A DNA stretch of 34,564 nt from Allobosea sp. (GTDB taxonomy: Bacteria; Pseudomonadota; Alphaproteobacteria; Rhizobiales; Beijerinckiaceae): the NCBI GenBank assembly GCA_024231975.1, contig JAAEQB010000110.1:1-34564 (forward strand), in the 5' to 3' direction. Position numbers and translations under genes: made by a program. The notes beneath the pieces are model-generated. The model was given only the letters and a program-made list of their open reading frames with translations. It made no database searches and was not told the origin of the DNA. Numbering within the stretch: position 1 is the first letter of the stretch; every line of letters starts with the position of its first letter. This document shows positions 7,915 through 15,886 of this stretch, piece after piece.

Positions 7915-8892
7915 ATGGTCGCGCTCCTGATCGAGACCCTCACCGACACGAGGATCCTGTTTGCCCTGATCGGCGGAGTGGCCGTGGCCGTCACGATCAT
8001 GACCGTGGCGGCGCCCCTGCTCGAAGGCAATGTCCTGGGCAAGCGCATGAAATCCGTCGCCACCGAACGCGACAAGATCCGCGCCCGGGAGCGCGACCGG
8101 CTGGCGCGCCAGGCGGACAAGGTCTCGCTCCGCCAGGAGCCGAAGGCGTTCATGCGAAATATCGTCGAGCGCTTCAAACTCGGCGATTGGCTGGGGACCG
8201 AGACTGCCAAGAAGCAGCTCACCATGGCAGGCTTCCGCGGTCAGCAGGCCGAGGTCGGTTTCCTCTTCTTCAGGCTGGTCACTCCGATCGGCCTCTTCTT
8301 GTTCGCGCTGTTCTATGTGTTCGTGCTCAACGATCTCGGCCAGACGGTCATCGTGCGGGCCGGGATCGTGATCGGCGCCGCCTATGTCGGCATCAAGGCA
8401 CCTGAAATCTACCTGTCCAACACGATGGCCAAGCGCCAGCTCTCGATGCGGCGCGCCTTTCCGGATGCGCTCGATCTGATGCTGATCTGCGTGGAATCAG
8501 GCATGTCGATCGAGCTCGCCTTCCGCAAGGTCTCGAGCGAGATCGGCAGTCAGTCGGTGCCGCTGGCTGAAGAGTTCGCGCTCTGCACGGCCGAGCTCTC
8601 CTACCTCTCCGAACGTCGGCAGGCCTATGAGAACCTCGCGGCACGCACCGGTCTGGAATCGGTGAAGTCCGTCTGTACCGCGCTGATCCAGGCCGAGCGC
8701 TATGGCACGCCGCTCGGCACCGCCTTGCGCACGCTTGCACAGGAGAGCCGCGATCAGCGGATGAACGAGGCCGAAAAGAAGGCGGCGGCCCTGCCGCCGA
8801 AGCTGACCGTGCCGATGATCGTGTTCTTCCTGCCGGTGCTCTTCGTGGTGATCATGACCCCGGCGGTGCTGAAGGCCCTCAGGGCTTTCTGA
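7915..8892 (+). CDS. tadC: Inner-membrane platform protein TadC
   Basis: This 325-residue T2SSF-domain membrane protein is the paralogous partner of TadB. It has an N-terminal helix (about 14-34), a basic linker and a central helical pair near residues 115-160. The F domain follows (AFPDALDLMLICVESGMSIELAFRKV, then IQAERYGTPLGTALRTLAQESRDQRM), with a final helix before KALRAF. AGGAG lies eight bases before the ATG. TadC ends the plus-strand pilus operon; no terminator hairpin was found right after it. Confidence 0.93.
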   Translation: MVALLIETLTDTRILFALIGGVAVAVTIMTVAAPLLEGNVLGKRMKSVATERDKIRARERDRLARQADKVSLRQEPKAFMRNIVERFKLGDWLGTETAKKQLTMAGFRGQQAEVGFLFFRLVTPIGLFLFALFYVFVLNDLGQTVIVRAGIVIGAAYVGIKAPEIYLSNTMAKRQLSMRRAFPDALDLMLICVESGMSIELAFRKVSSEIGSQSVPLAEEFALCTAELSYLSERRQAYENLAARTGLESVKSVCTALIQAERYGTPLGTALRTLAQESRDQRMNEAEKKAAALPPKLTVPMIVFFLPVLFVVIMTPAVLKALRAF

Positions 8893-9507
8893 CGATTGCG
8901 CCAGTCCGATTGTTTCGCCGGTCTATGGCTTCGACGACCCGTTCAACGATTGGGCGCACCCTGGCTGTCTTCGGTCTCGATCCCCTCCGGCCCGTTGGGG
9001 CAAGGCATTGCCGACCTCATCACGGGATCAGACCGGAGCGGGCCGCCAAAGCGCTTTTCCTCACAGGTTGATCGATCGCAGGCGAGCTTGGTTCGCGCTT
9101 GATCCGCGTGAACGTGAACCTGCCCATTGGTGTCAATCCAGGGCCCATTCCCTGCCATCCCGCGAGGCGGACGAGGCTAGATGAGGGGCCGGATACGACA
9201 TCCCGATGGGAGACGCGTGTGGTCCGTTGGAGATGGCAGGCGTAAATCCGACGCCCTGCGCAAGAACTGCACGAAAAACCTGAGCTTCTGCCGATCTCCG
9301 CCGGAATTGCTGCAAGCGCACCGGGCATGGATGGCGCATGGCGGACATCATCGCTCTCCAATCCCCCAGGCCGAGACTGCCGCGCAGGCTGGTCGAGGAC
9401 GGCTGGTGGCTGGAGACGAGGGTGCGGACCGCCTGTGCCGAAATCCTCGCCTTTCCGGCCCGGGCATCAGCTCCGGCCTCAGGCGGTTCCTGCCGAGATC
9501 GACGCCC
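8893..9507 (+). other. 615-base stretch without a confident gene
   Basis: No convincing gene, tRNA or terminator was found between tadC and the DUF4173 gene. Open frames here have poor coding character, except the first half of a small one at 9338 (listed separately). A 45-codon GTG-initiated frame at 9108-9245 ends in a Trp/Arg-rich tail but shows no codon bias or ribosome binding site. The promoter for the downstream three-gene cassette probably lies here, but no clear -35/-10 pair was resolved. Confidence 0.6.
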
Positions 9508-9577
9508 ATGCCAGCTCACGCCCTCGAGCCCGACGTCACCAGCCCGCAACCCGTCAAACGACCAGCTGGATGGCTGA
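9338..9577 (+). CDS. Possible small hypothetical protein
   Basis: This 79-codon frame begins MADIIALQS. Its first roughly 43 codons look coding: they favour G or C at third positions and give a sensible peptide (LVEDGWWLETRVRTACAEILAFP). The remaining codons lose this bias, and the frame overlaps the start of the DUF4173 gene by 70 bases. It could be a real small gene, the remnant of a longer one broken by a frameshift, or chance. No family was recognised, and no good ribosome binding site precedes ATG 9338. Confidence 0.28.
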   Translation: MADIIALQSPRPRLPRRLVEDGWWLETRVRTACAEILAFPARASAPASGGSCRDRRPCQLTPSSPTSPARNPSNDQLDG

Positions 9578-11094
9578 CGATCCAGCTGGCGGCAGCGGCC
9601 GCCCTGGTCGCTTTGGCGGATTTCCTCTTCTACGGCCACCGGCTCGGAATCTCGTTCGCGCTTTTCCTCGCTGCGCTCGCCCTGGCCTCGGCCTGTCTCA
9701 ACCCGCTCAGGGCTGAAGCCGCCCGGCGCTGGCATGCGGCGATCCTGATCGCGACCGGTCTCCTGCCGATCGTCGAGGACATCAACTGGCTCTCGGTGAC
9801 GATCGCCTTGCTGGCGACTGCCGCGTCCGCCCGGATGCTGACCGAAGCCCGGTCGCTGTCGTGGGCGGAGCAGCTGCGCGCGGCGCTACGCTTGCCCTTG
9901 TCCGGCCCTTTCCGACTGTTCAGCGACTTCGCGCGGGCAAACCGCTACGGCCGGCGGCGGCAGGTCAAGTCGGGCGTCCTGGTCGGGTTGCTCGGCTGGG
10001 GGGTGCCGCTGCTGCTCTGCGCCGTCTTCGCCGCCTTGTTCGTCTCGGCCAATCCGCTGCTGGAAAGCTGGCTGAACCGGATCGACATTCCTGCGATGCT
10101 GGGTCAACTGCTATCCTGGCGCTCGCTGTTCTGGGCTGCGATCCTCTGCCTGGTCTGGCCGCTGGTTCGCATGCGCTCGCTGCGCCGCCGCAAGCGCGGG
10201 GATCCCACGCCGTCGGCGAAGGCGACAAGCGGCGATCCGCTGGATCTGCTCGGCGATCTCACCATCAAGCGCTCTCTCGTCCTGTTCAACGGCCTCTTCG
10301 CTATCCAGACCGCGATGGACCTCGCTTATCTCTGGGGCGGCGCCAGCCTGCCCGATGGGCTGAGCCATGCGAGCTATGCTCATCGCGGCGCCTATCCGCT
10401 GGTCGTGACCGCGCTGCTCGCAGCCGCCTTCGTGCTGGTCGCGATGCGTCCTTCGGGGGCCGGTGCCCGTTCACCCCTGGTCAAGCTGCTGGTCCTGGCC
10501 TGGGTCGGCCAGAACATCCTGCTCATGCTCTCGGCCATGCTGCGCCTCAAGCTCTATGTCGACGCCTATTCGCTCACCGAATTGCGCATGGCCGCCTTCG
10601 TCTGGATGCTGCTGGTCGCAGGAGGGCTCGTCCTGATCCTCGTCCAGATCCTGTCGCAGCGGTCGATCGGCTGGCTCGTCTCGGCGAATGCTGTCATGCT
10701 GGCGCTGATGCTTTACGGCTATAGCTTTGTCGACACCGCGGTCGTCATAGCCAACTACAATATCAGCCATTCCTACGAGATGCGTGGCACGGGCCAGCGG
10801 ATCGACGTTGCTTATCTCTGGGCGCTGGGACCGGGCATCATCCCGGCCCTCGACCGCTATGCACCCCGCATCGCGGCGGTCGGCAACGCCCCGTCCCAGC
10901 TCAAATGGGGGTGGTCGCAGGAGAGGGTGGCGAGCTATCGCGACGGGCTCGCCGGGCGCCACCTTGCCGCCTGGCTCGACTGGCGCGCATGGAGCTTCCG
11001 CGGCTGGCGCTTGTCGCGATATTTGGCCAGCGTGCCGCAAGCACCGTTCAAGGCGATTCTACCGCCGCCGGCCGGCACGCCCGAGGAGAAATGA
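9508..11094 (+). CDS. DUF4173-type polytopic membrane protein
   Basis: This 528-residue protein has roughly ten hydrophobic segments across residues 24-430 and a soluble C-terminal tail of about 90 residues. Features resembling the DUF4173/DUF4153 family are SYAHRGAYPLVVTALLAAAF, DAYSLTELRMAAFVWMLL, ANYNISHS and the late DVAYLWALGPGIIPALDRY. The family's biochemical function is not known. ATG 9508 was chosen because the protein-like sequence begins there, although only a weak GAG precedes it; the frame is open back to 9181 without coding character. Its stop overlaps the response regulator start (ATGATG), so membrane protein, regulator and kinase appear to form one operon. That suggests it senses, or is controlled by, the same signal; this is inference. 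Confidence 0.8.
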   Translation: MPAHALEPDVTSPQPVKRPAGWLTIQLAAAAALVALADFLFYGHRLGISFALFLAALALASACLNPLRAEAARRWHAAILIATGLLPIVEDINWLSVTIALLATAASARMLTEARSLSWAEQLRAALRLPLSGPFRLFSDFARANRYGRRRQVKSGVLVGLLGWGVPLLLCAVFAALFVSANPLLESWLNRIDIPAMLGQLLSWRSLFWAAILCLVWPLVRMRSLRRRKRGDPTPSAKATSGDPLDLLGDLTIKRSLVLFNGLFAIQTAMDLAYLWGGASLPDGLSHASYAHRGAYPLVVTALLAAAFVLVAMRPSGAGARSPLVKLLVLAWVGQNILLMLSAMLRLKLYVDAYSLTELRMAAFVWMLLVAGGLVLILVQILSQRSIGWLVSANAVMLALMLYGYSFVDTAVVIANYNISHSYEMRGTGQRIDVAYLWALGPGIIPALDRYAPRIAAVGNAPSQLKWGWSQERVASYRDGLAGRHLAAWLDWRAWSFRGWRLSRYLASVPQAPFKAILPPPAGTPEEK

Positions 11095-11795
11095 TGGCGC
11101 CGCGCATTCTCGTGGTCGATGACGACAGCCATATCCGCGACGTGATCTGCTTCGCGCTGGAGAAGGCCGGCATGGCCACGGTGGTCGCGCGCGACGGCTT
11201 GCAGGCACTCGACGCCTTCCGGCAAGGCGCAGCGGATTTGATCGTCCTCGATATCGGCATGCCCGAGATGGACGGGCTCGAGGTCTGCCGCCAGATCCGG
11301 AAATCCTCGGAGGTGCCGATCCTCTTTCTCTCGGCGCGGGACGACGAGATTGACCGCATCCTCGGGCTGGAGCTCGGCGGCGACGACTATGTCACCAAGC
11401 CGTTCAGCCCGCGCGAGCTCGTCGCCCGCGTCAACGCGATCCTGAAGCGTCTCCGCCTCGGCCAAAGCGCCAGGGAGACGGGGCAGGCCCTGGCCTGGGG
11501 CTCCCTCAGCCTAGACCCGGTGCAGCACACGGCAAGGTTCGACGGCCGCGAGCTGCCACTGACCGCGATCGAGTTCGCGATCCTGCGAACGCTGATCGCG
11601 CGGCCGCGCCAGGTCTTCAGCCGCAGCCACATCCTCGACCAGGCCTATGGTGGCGCGATCCATGTCTCCGACCGGACGATCGACAGCCATATCCGCAACA
11701 TCCGCTCGAAGATCCAGAAGGCGGGCGGCGGCAGCGTGATCGAGACCGTGCACGGCGTCGGCTTCAGGCTGGGCCGCTGCGAGGCCTCGTCGTGA
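11094..11795 (+). CDS. OmpR/PhoB-family response regulator
   Basis: This 233-residue DNA-binding response regulator has a receiver domain (about 3-115) with the acidic pair DDD at 9-11, the phospho-acceptor Asp about 53 (VLDIGMPEMDG), Ser about 80 and Lys about 102 in TKPFSPREL. A winged-helix effector domain follows (about 134-230), with PLTAIEFAILRTLIARPRQVFSRSHIL and VETVHGVGFRLG-like features. GAGGAG (11083-11088) lies five bases before ATG 11094, which is preferred over ATG 11091. Its stop overlaps the kinase start (GTGA), marking the pair as a two-component system. Targets are unknown; position suggests the adjacent DUF4173 gene or the Tad genes. Confidence 0.93.
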   Translation: MAPRILVVDDDSHIRDVICFALEKAGMATVVARDGLQALDAFRQGAADLIVLDIGMPEMDGLEVCRQIRKSSEVPILFLSARDDEIDRILGLELGGDDYVTKPFSPRELVARVNAILKRLRLGQSARETGQALAWGSLSLDPVQHTARFDGRELPLTAIEFAILRTLIARPRQVFSRSHILDQAYGGAIHVSDRTIDSHIRNIRSKIQKAGGGSVIETVHGVGFRLGRCEASS

Positions 11796-13432
11796 CCGGG
11801 ACGGGCGGCTCGGCGGTGCGGGTGGTGTCGAAATGGCGGCCGAGCCTCAGCCTGGTCGTCTTCCTCATGCTGAGCGCCGTGCTGGCGCTGCCCTTCGTCG
11901 GCCTGTTCTTCTTCCGGATCTACGAGAACCAGCTGGTGCATCAGGCGGAGTCGGAGCTGATCGCCCAGAGCGCGGCGCTGGTGGCGGTGATCGGGCGGGA
12001 TCTGCGCGCGAACCTGCCGGCTGACGTCACGTTCGGGGCGACGGTTCAGGCCGATACACGATCGGACGCGTTCGGCGGCCTCGTCCCCGTCATGCCGTCG
12101 CTCGATCTGGCCCGGGACCAGCTGCTGCCTCGGCGGCCGGATGCGCAGCCGGCGTCCCAGCCCGCCGCCGAGGCCTTTCGTGCCGCCGGCGAGCGGCTAG
12201 GCCCCATCCTCGTCGAAACCCAGAGGGCGACGCTGGCGGGCTTCCGGCTGCTCGATCCCAATGGTGTCGTCATCGCCGGACGCGAGGAATTCGGCCAGTC
12301 GCTGGCGCATGTCGAGGAAGTCGCGGCGGCGTTGAACGGCCGGTTCGTGGCCGCGCTCAGGCTGCGCGTCTCCAAGAACGCCCCGCCGCCGCTCTATTCC
12401 TTGAGCCGAGGCACCGGCGTGCGCGTCTTCACCGCCATGCCGGTCGTCGTCGATGGCCGCGTCGCCGCGGTGCTCTATTCATCGCGGACGCCGAGCAATG
12501 TCTTCCGCCACCTCTATGAGGAGCGCGGCAAGGTGGTTGCGGCAGGGCTTTCGGTCGCTGCCCTGACCCTGTTGATCGGCCTTGCCTTCCATCGCGCGAT
12601 CACGCGACCGGTCAAGGAGCTGATCGCCAGGACGGCGGCGATCGGCAGGGGCGATCGCGGCGCATTGCGGCCGCTCAGGCATCATGGCACGGCCGAGTTC
12701 GCGACCCTGTCGCAGAGTTTCCTCGACATGGCCGGTGCCCTCAACGCGCGCTCGGACTTCGTCGCGACCTTCGCCGCCCATGTCTCGCATGAGCTGAAAT
12801 CGCCACTGACCTCGATCGAGGGCGCGGCCGAGCTGCTGCGCGACGACATCGAGGCCGGCACAGGCCGCATGACCGACGCCGAGCGCCGGCACTTCCTCGA
12901 CAACATCATCGCCGACGCGAAGCGGCTGACGGCGATCACCAATCGCCTGCGCGAGCTGGCGCGCGCCGAGGCGACCCCGACCGACGGCGCGACCGAGATC
13001 GGCCCCGTGATCGAGGCGCTGCGCAGCGCGTTCGCCGGGCTTTCGATCCGAGCTGGCGGCGAAGAGACAGGTCCGATCGGCATCTCCGCCGAGAACCTGT
13101 GGATCGTGCTGTCGCACCTCGCCGACAATGCCGAGCGCCATGGTGCGACCAGGCTCTCGATCGATGCGGAGCCGCGGGGCGAATTCATCCGCCTGGACGT
13201 GCGCGACGACGGGCAGGGCATCTCGCCGAACAACCGCGCACGGATCTTCGACAACTTCTTCACGACGCGGCGCGACAGCGGCGGCACGGGAATGGGCCTC
13301 GCCATTGTGCGCGCGATGCTGGAAGCGCATGACGGGACGATCTCGCTGGCCGACAGCGAGCGCGGCGCCCATTTCGTGATCATGCTTCGACGGCCGGTTT
13401 CGCGAGTGGAACTCGGCCGATCGCATTCCTGA
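11792..13432 (+). CDS. Sensor histidine kinase, CreC-like
   Basis: This 546-residue membrane kinase is the partner of the preceding regulator. One membrane helix lies at about 20-42, a periplasmic domain of about 200 residues follows, and a second helix is at about 249-266. HAMP follows (about 268-318). The HisKA domain has the phospho-acceptor His about 333 in HVSHELKSPLTSIEGAAELL, and the ATPase domain has the N box (LSHLADNAERHG, Asn about 446), G1 DDGQGIS (472-478), F box and G2 GTGMGLAIV. The HELKSPL...GAAELL wording of the H box resembles CreC, but I do not assign that name. The GTG start overlaps the regulator stop by four bases, with GAGG seven bases upstream. The gene ends ten bases from the convergent tadD. 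Confidence 0.92.
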   Translation: MTGTGGSAVRVVSKWRPSLSLVVFLMLSAVLALPFVGLFFFRIYENQLVHQAESELIAQSAALVAVIGRDLRANLPADVTFGATVQADTRSDAFGGLVPVMPSLDLARDQLLPRRPDAQPASQPAAEAFRAAGERLGPILVETQRATLAGFRLLDPNGVVIAGREEFGQSLAHVEEVAAALNGRFVAALRLRVSKNAPPPLYSLSRGTGVRVFTAMPVVVDGRVAAVLYSSRTPSNVFRHLYEERGKVVAAGLSVAALTLLIGLAFHRAITRPVKELIARTAAIGRGDRGALRPLRHHGTAEFATLSQSFLDMAGALNARSDFVATFAAHVSHELKSPLTSIEGAAELLRDDIEAGTGRMTDAERRHFLDNIIADAKRLTAITNRLRELARAEATPTDGATEIGPVIEALRSAFAGLSIRAGGEETGPIGISAENLWIVLSHLADNAERHGATRLSIDAEPRGEFIRLDVRDDGQGISPNNRARIFDNFFTTRRDSGGTGMGLAIVRAMLEAHDGTISLADSERGAHFVIMLRRPVSRVELGRSHS

Positions 13433-13442
13433 AGGGCGGATG

Positions 13443-14282
13443 TCAGCCTGTCGGTTGGGCGGTCTTCTCGGGCATCGCCGTACGCGCCGCCGGCTTCGCC
13501 TTGCCGCGCAGCATCTCCCAGCTGTTGGGTTGGCTGACCGAGCGGCGCAGATAGGCGATGGTCGCCGAGGCTTCGGCCGGGCTCATGTCCTGGCGGGCGA
13601 GCTGCTCGGCTTCCTGGAAACGCCCCTGCAGGCCCAGGACGAGGACGAGGTTCTGGCGCACCCTGCCGTCGGCGCCCTGTGCCGTCGCGGCCTCGCGCAG
13701 CACGCGCTCGGCGTCGGGCAGGCGCTTCGACAAGGCGAGCGACAGGCCGAGATTGGACATCACCGTCGGCTCGTTCGGCACGAGCTTGAGCGCGGCTGCA
13801 TAGAGCTGCTGGGCGCGATCATGCTCGCTGAGCTGGTCGGCGACGGTGCCCTGCGCCGACAGGATCCGCCAATCGGGCTTCTCCGGCGTATGGGCCCGGC
13901 TCAGCACGTCGTCCGCCTGCTTCAGACGGCCATTATCGGCGAGCGAGCGACCATAGGCGCCGAGCAGCTCCTGATCGTCGGCATGGATGATCACGGCGCC
14001 TTCCAGGACGGCGAGCGCCTGGGCATTCTTGTCGAGCGCGCGCAGGGCTCGCGCATAGAAGAAGGCGGCGTTGCGGTCCTTCTGGTTGGCCTCGTAGCGC
14101 TTGCCCCAGTCGGCCTCTTCGCTGCGCCATTGCGCCTCGGTGCGCGGCTGGGTCTGCCGGGTGCCGATCGAGCCGGTGACGTCGCCGGGACCGCCGCGCA
14201 TCTGGCAGGCGCCGAGCGCGAGGCAGAGGGCGGAGGCCGCGGCGAGCTGGCCGAAACGGAGGGCGCGGATGCGGATGGACAT
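13443..14282 (-). CDS. tadD: Tad pilus TPR lipoprotein TadD
   Basis: This 279-residue lipoprotein (lipobox LALGAC, Cys about 26) has tetratricopeptide repeats from roughly residue 55 to 235. Recognisable helices include FYARALRALDKNAQALAVLEGA, LLGAYGRSLADNGRLKQADDVL and QQLYAAALKLVPNEPTVMSNLGLS. The C-terminus (DMSPAEASATIAYLRRSVSQPNSWEML) is typical of TadD. TadD proteins act as pilotins that support secretin assembly in the outer membrane. It lies on the strand opposite the rest of the locus, 4.5 kb from tadC, and converges with the kinase gene. The ribosome binding site is weak. It appears to have its own promoter (14329-14357). Confidence 0.87.
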   Translation of the reverse strand: MSIRIRALRFGQLAAASALCLALGACQMRGGPGDVTGSIGTRQTQPRTEAQWRSEEADWGKRYEANQKDRNAAFFYARALRALDKNAQALAVLEGAVIIHADDQELLGAYGRSLADNGRLKQADDVLSRAHTPEKPDWRILSAQGTVADQLSEHDRAQQLYAAALKLVPNEPTVMSNLGLSLALSKRLPDAERVLREAATAQGADGRVRQNLVLVLGLQGRFQEAEQLARQDMSPAEASATIAYLRRSVSQPNSWEMLRGKAKPAARTAMPEKTAQPTG

Positions 14283-14328
14283 AGGCTCAGAATGCCTCGC
14301 CGGTACGGGAAAGCTGTTGCCCTCGGTG

Positions 14329-14357
14329 ATAAAACGTTAACCCTAACGGACTGTTAA
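14329..14357 (-). promoter_or_regulatory. Sigma-70-type promoter for tadD with an internal inverted repeat
   Basis: Read on the minus strand there is TTAACA (14352-14357), a spacer of exactly 17 bases, then TTTTAT (14329-14334): five of six and four of six matches to consensus. The spacer contains the inverted repeat CGTTA-ACCC-TAACG (14335-14348). A TTAAC half-site is nested in it, and a second TTAA overlaps the -35, so a repressor or CtrA-like factor could bind. The start of transcription would be near 14322, giving a leader of about 40 bases. Confidence 0.5.
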
Positions 14358-14423
14358 TCATGCGGATCGGGGCCTGCCCTGCATGCTGGCGCCCGGAATT
14401 CGGTCATTCGAGGTTTGTCGATC

Positions 14424-15809
14424 GTGCACCTGTTGCTGCTGCCTGCCGGAACACCCGCCATATCTGTCCATTGCGTCGCCAAGGCCGATTGGCCGGCCCT
14501 GCGCGATGGGCTCGCGCCACTGGCGCGCAGCTTCGCCCAGGCGCAAGGGTTCGAGGCGCGGCCGGGCCAGCACGTCCTGCTGCCGGATGCGGCGGGCGGA
14601 CTCGCTGCGGTGCTGCTCGGTGTCGAGCCCGCCGGGCCGCGCCGGCGCGATCCCTTTGCGCCCGGCCGCCTCGCCGCCACCCTGCCGGCGGGTGACTACG
14701 CCTTGGCGGGTGATATCGGTGAGGCCAGCCTCGCCGCGCTCGGCTGGCTGCTCACCGCCTACCGCTTCGAGCGCTATCGCAAGCCCAAGCCTGTTCTGGC
14801 GCGGCTCGTCCTGCCCGAGGGCGTCGATCGCGATGAGCTGGCCAATCTCGCCGAGGCGAGCGCGCTGGCGCGCGACCTCGTCAACACCTCGGCCGCCGAT
14901 CTCGGCCCGGCCGAGATCGAGGCGGCCGTGCGGACGCTCGGCGAGATCTATGGAGCCGAGGTTTCCAGCACGGTCGGCGACGATCTGCTCGCTGCCAATT
15001 TCCCGATGATCCACGCGGTCGGCCGGGCCTCGCCCCGGGCGCCGCGATTGATCGAGCTGCGCTGGGGCCAGGAGGGCGATCCGAAGCTGACCCTGGTCGG
15101 CAAGGGCGTCGCTTTCGACACCGGCGGGCTCAACCTCAAGACCGATGCCGGCATGCTGCTGATGAAGAAGGACATGGGCGGGGCTGCGGCGGCGATCGCG
15201 GCGGCGCGCATGATCATGCAGGCGAAGCTGAAGGTGCGCCTGCGCCTGCTCGTGCCGGCGGTCGAGAACGCCGTCTCCGGCGCCTCCTTCCGGCCCGGCG
15301 ACGTGCTGCAGAGCCGCAAAGGGCTGACCGTCGAGATCGGCAACACCGACGCGGAAGGGCGGCTGATCCTTGCCGACGCGCTGGCGCTCGCCGACGAGGA
15401 GGCGCCGGAACTGCTGATCGACTACGCCACGCTGACCGGCGCCGCCCGCGTGGCGCTCGGGCCTGACCTGCCGCCTTTCTATACCCACGACGACGGCCTT
15501 GCCGCCGAGATCGCCCGCCTGAGCGCCGCCATGAACGACCCGGTCTGGCGCATGCCGCTCTGGCCGCCTTATGACGGGATGCTCGATTCCAAGATCGCCG
15601 ATATGAACAACGTCTCGGGTGGCGCCTTCGCCGGTTCGGTGACCGCCGCGCTCTTCCTCAACCGCTTCGTCGAGAAGAGCCGCTCCCACGCCCATTTCGA
15701 CATCTATGGTTGGAACCCCTCGACCAAGCCCGGCCGGCCCGAAGGCGGCGAATGCCAGGCGGCGCGGCTGACCTATGCGCTGGCGAAGCAGCTCTACGGC
15801 GTGCGTTAA
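14424..15809 (+). CDS. M17-family leucyl aminopeptidase
   Basis: This dinuclear zinc aminopeptidase of about 461 residues removes N-terminal residues from peptides in the cytoplasm. The catalytic C-terminal domain is complete. Expected metal ligands are Lys about 227 and Asp 232 (VGKGVAFDTGG), Asp 250 (KKDMGGAAAA), and Asp 309 and Glu 311 in NTDAEGR (307-313). The Arg that binds the bicarbonate ion is about 313. It belongs with the shorter alphaproteobacterial M17 proteins rather than 500-residue PepA. GTG 14424 is preferred because CGAGG (14409-14413) is ten bases upstream; TTG 14415 is possible but too close to it. It is followed by a MarR-like gene and an NlpC/P60 gene on the same strand. 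Confidence 0.92.
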   Translation: MHLLLLPAGTPAISVHCVAKADWPALRDGLAPLARSFAQAQGFEARPGQHVLLPDAAGGLAAVLLGVEPAGPRRRDPFAPGRLAATLPAGDYALAGDIGEASLAALGWLLTAYRFERYRKPKPVLARLVLPEGVDRDELANLAEASALARDLVNTSAADLGPAEIEAAVRTLGEIYGAEVSSTVGDDLLAANFPMIHAVGRASPRAPRLIELRWGQEGDPKLTLVGKGVAFDTGGLNLKTDAGMLLMKKDMGGAAAAIAAARMIMQAKLKVRLRLLVPAVENAVSGASFRPGDVLQSRKGLTVEIGNTDAEGRLILADALALADEEAPELLIDYATLTGAARVALGPDLPPFYTHDDGLAAEIARLSAAMNDPVWRMPLWPPYDGMLDSKIADMNNVSGGAFAGSVTAALFLNRFVEKSRSHAHFDIYGWNPSTKPGRPEGGECQAARLTYALAKQLYGVR

Positions 15810-15861
15810 GCCTGCCGCGCGGCTCTGCTTGCGCGGTGATCCCAGTGCGATAATGATACGG

Positions 15862-15878
15862 CCCCGTAACGATCGGGG
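15862..15878 (+). promoter_or_regulatory. Hairpin covering the ribosome binding site of the MarR-like gene
   Basis: CCCCG (15862-15866) can pair with CGGGG (15874-15878). The second arm is part of the only Shine-Dalgarno-like sequence (GGGGA, 15875-15879) before the GTG start at 15887. GATAAT at 15849-15854 resembles a -10 element, with TTGCGC or CTGCTT as weak -35 candidates. The pairing could limit translation, but the stem is only five base pairs. Confidence 0.3.
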
Positions 15879-15886
15879 ACAGCAAG

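Noticed and set aside
9108..9245. 45-codon GTG-initiated frame with a Trp-rich end, considered as a leader peptide
   Set aside because: No ribosome binding site, no codon bias, and no terminator or attenuator structure follows.
9181..9507. N-terminal extension of the DUF4173 gene back to ATG 9181
   Set aside because: The extra 109 residues are Arg/Ser/Pro-rich without hydrophobic or family-like sequence, whereas the protein-like part starts at 9508.
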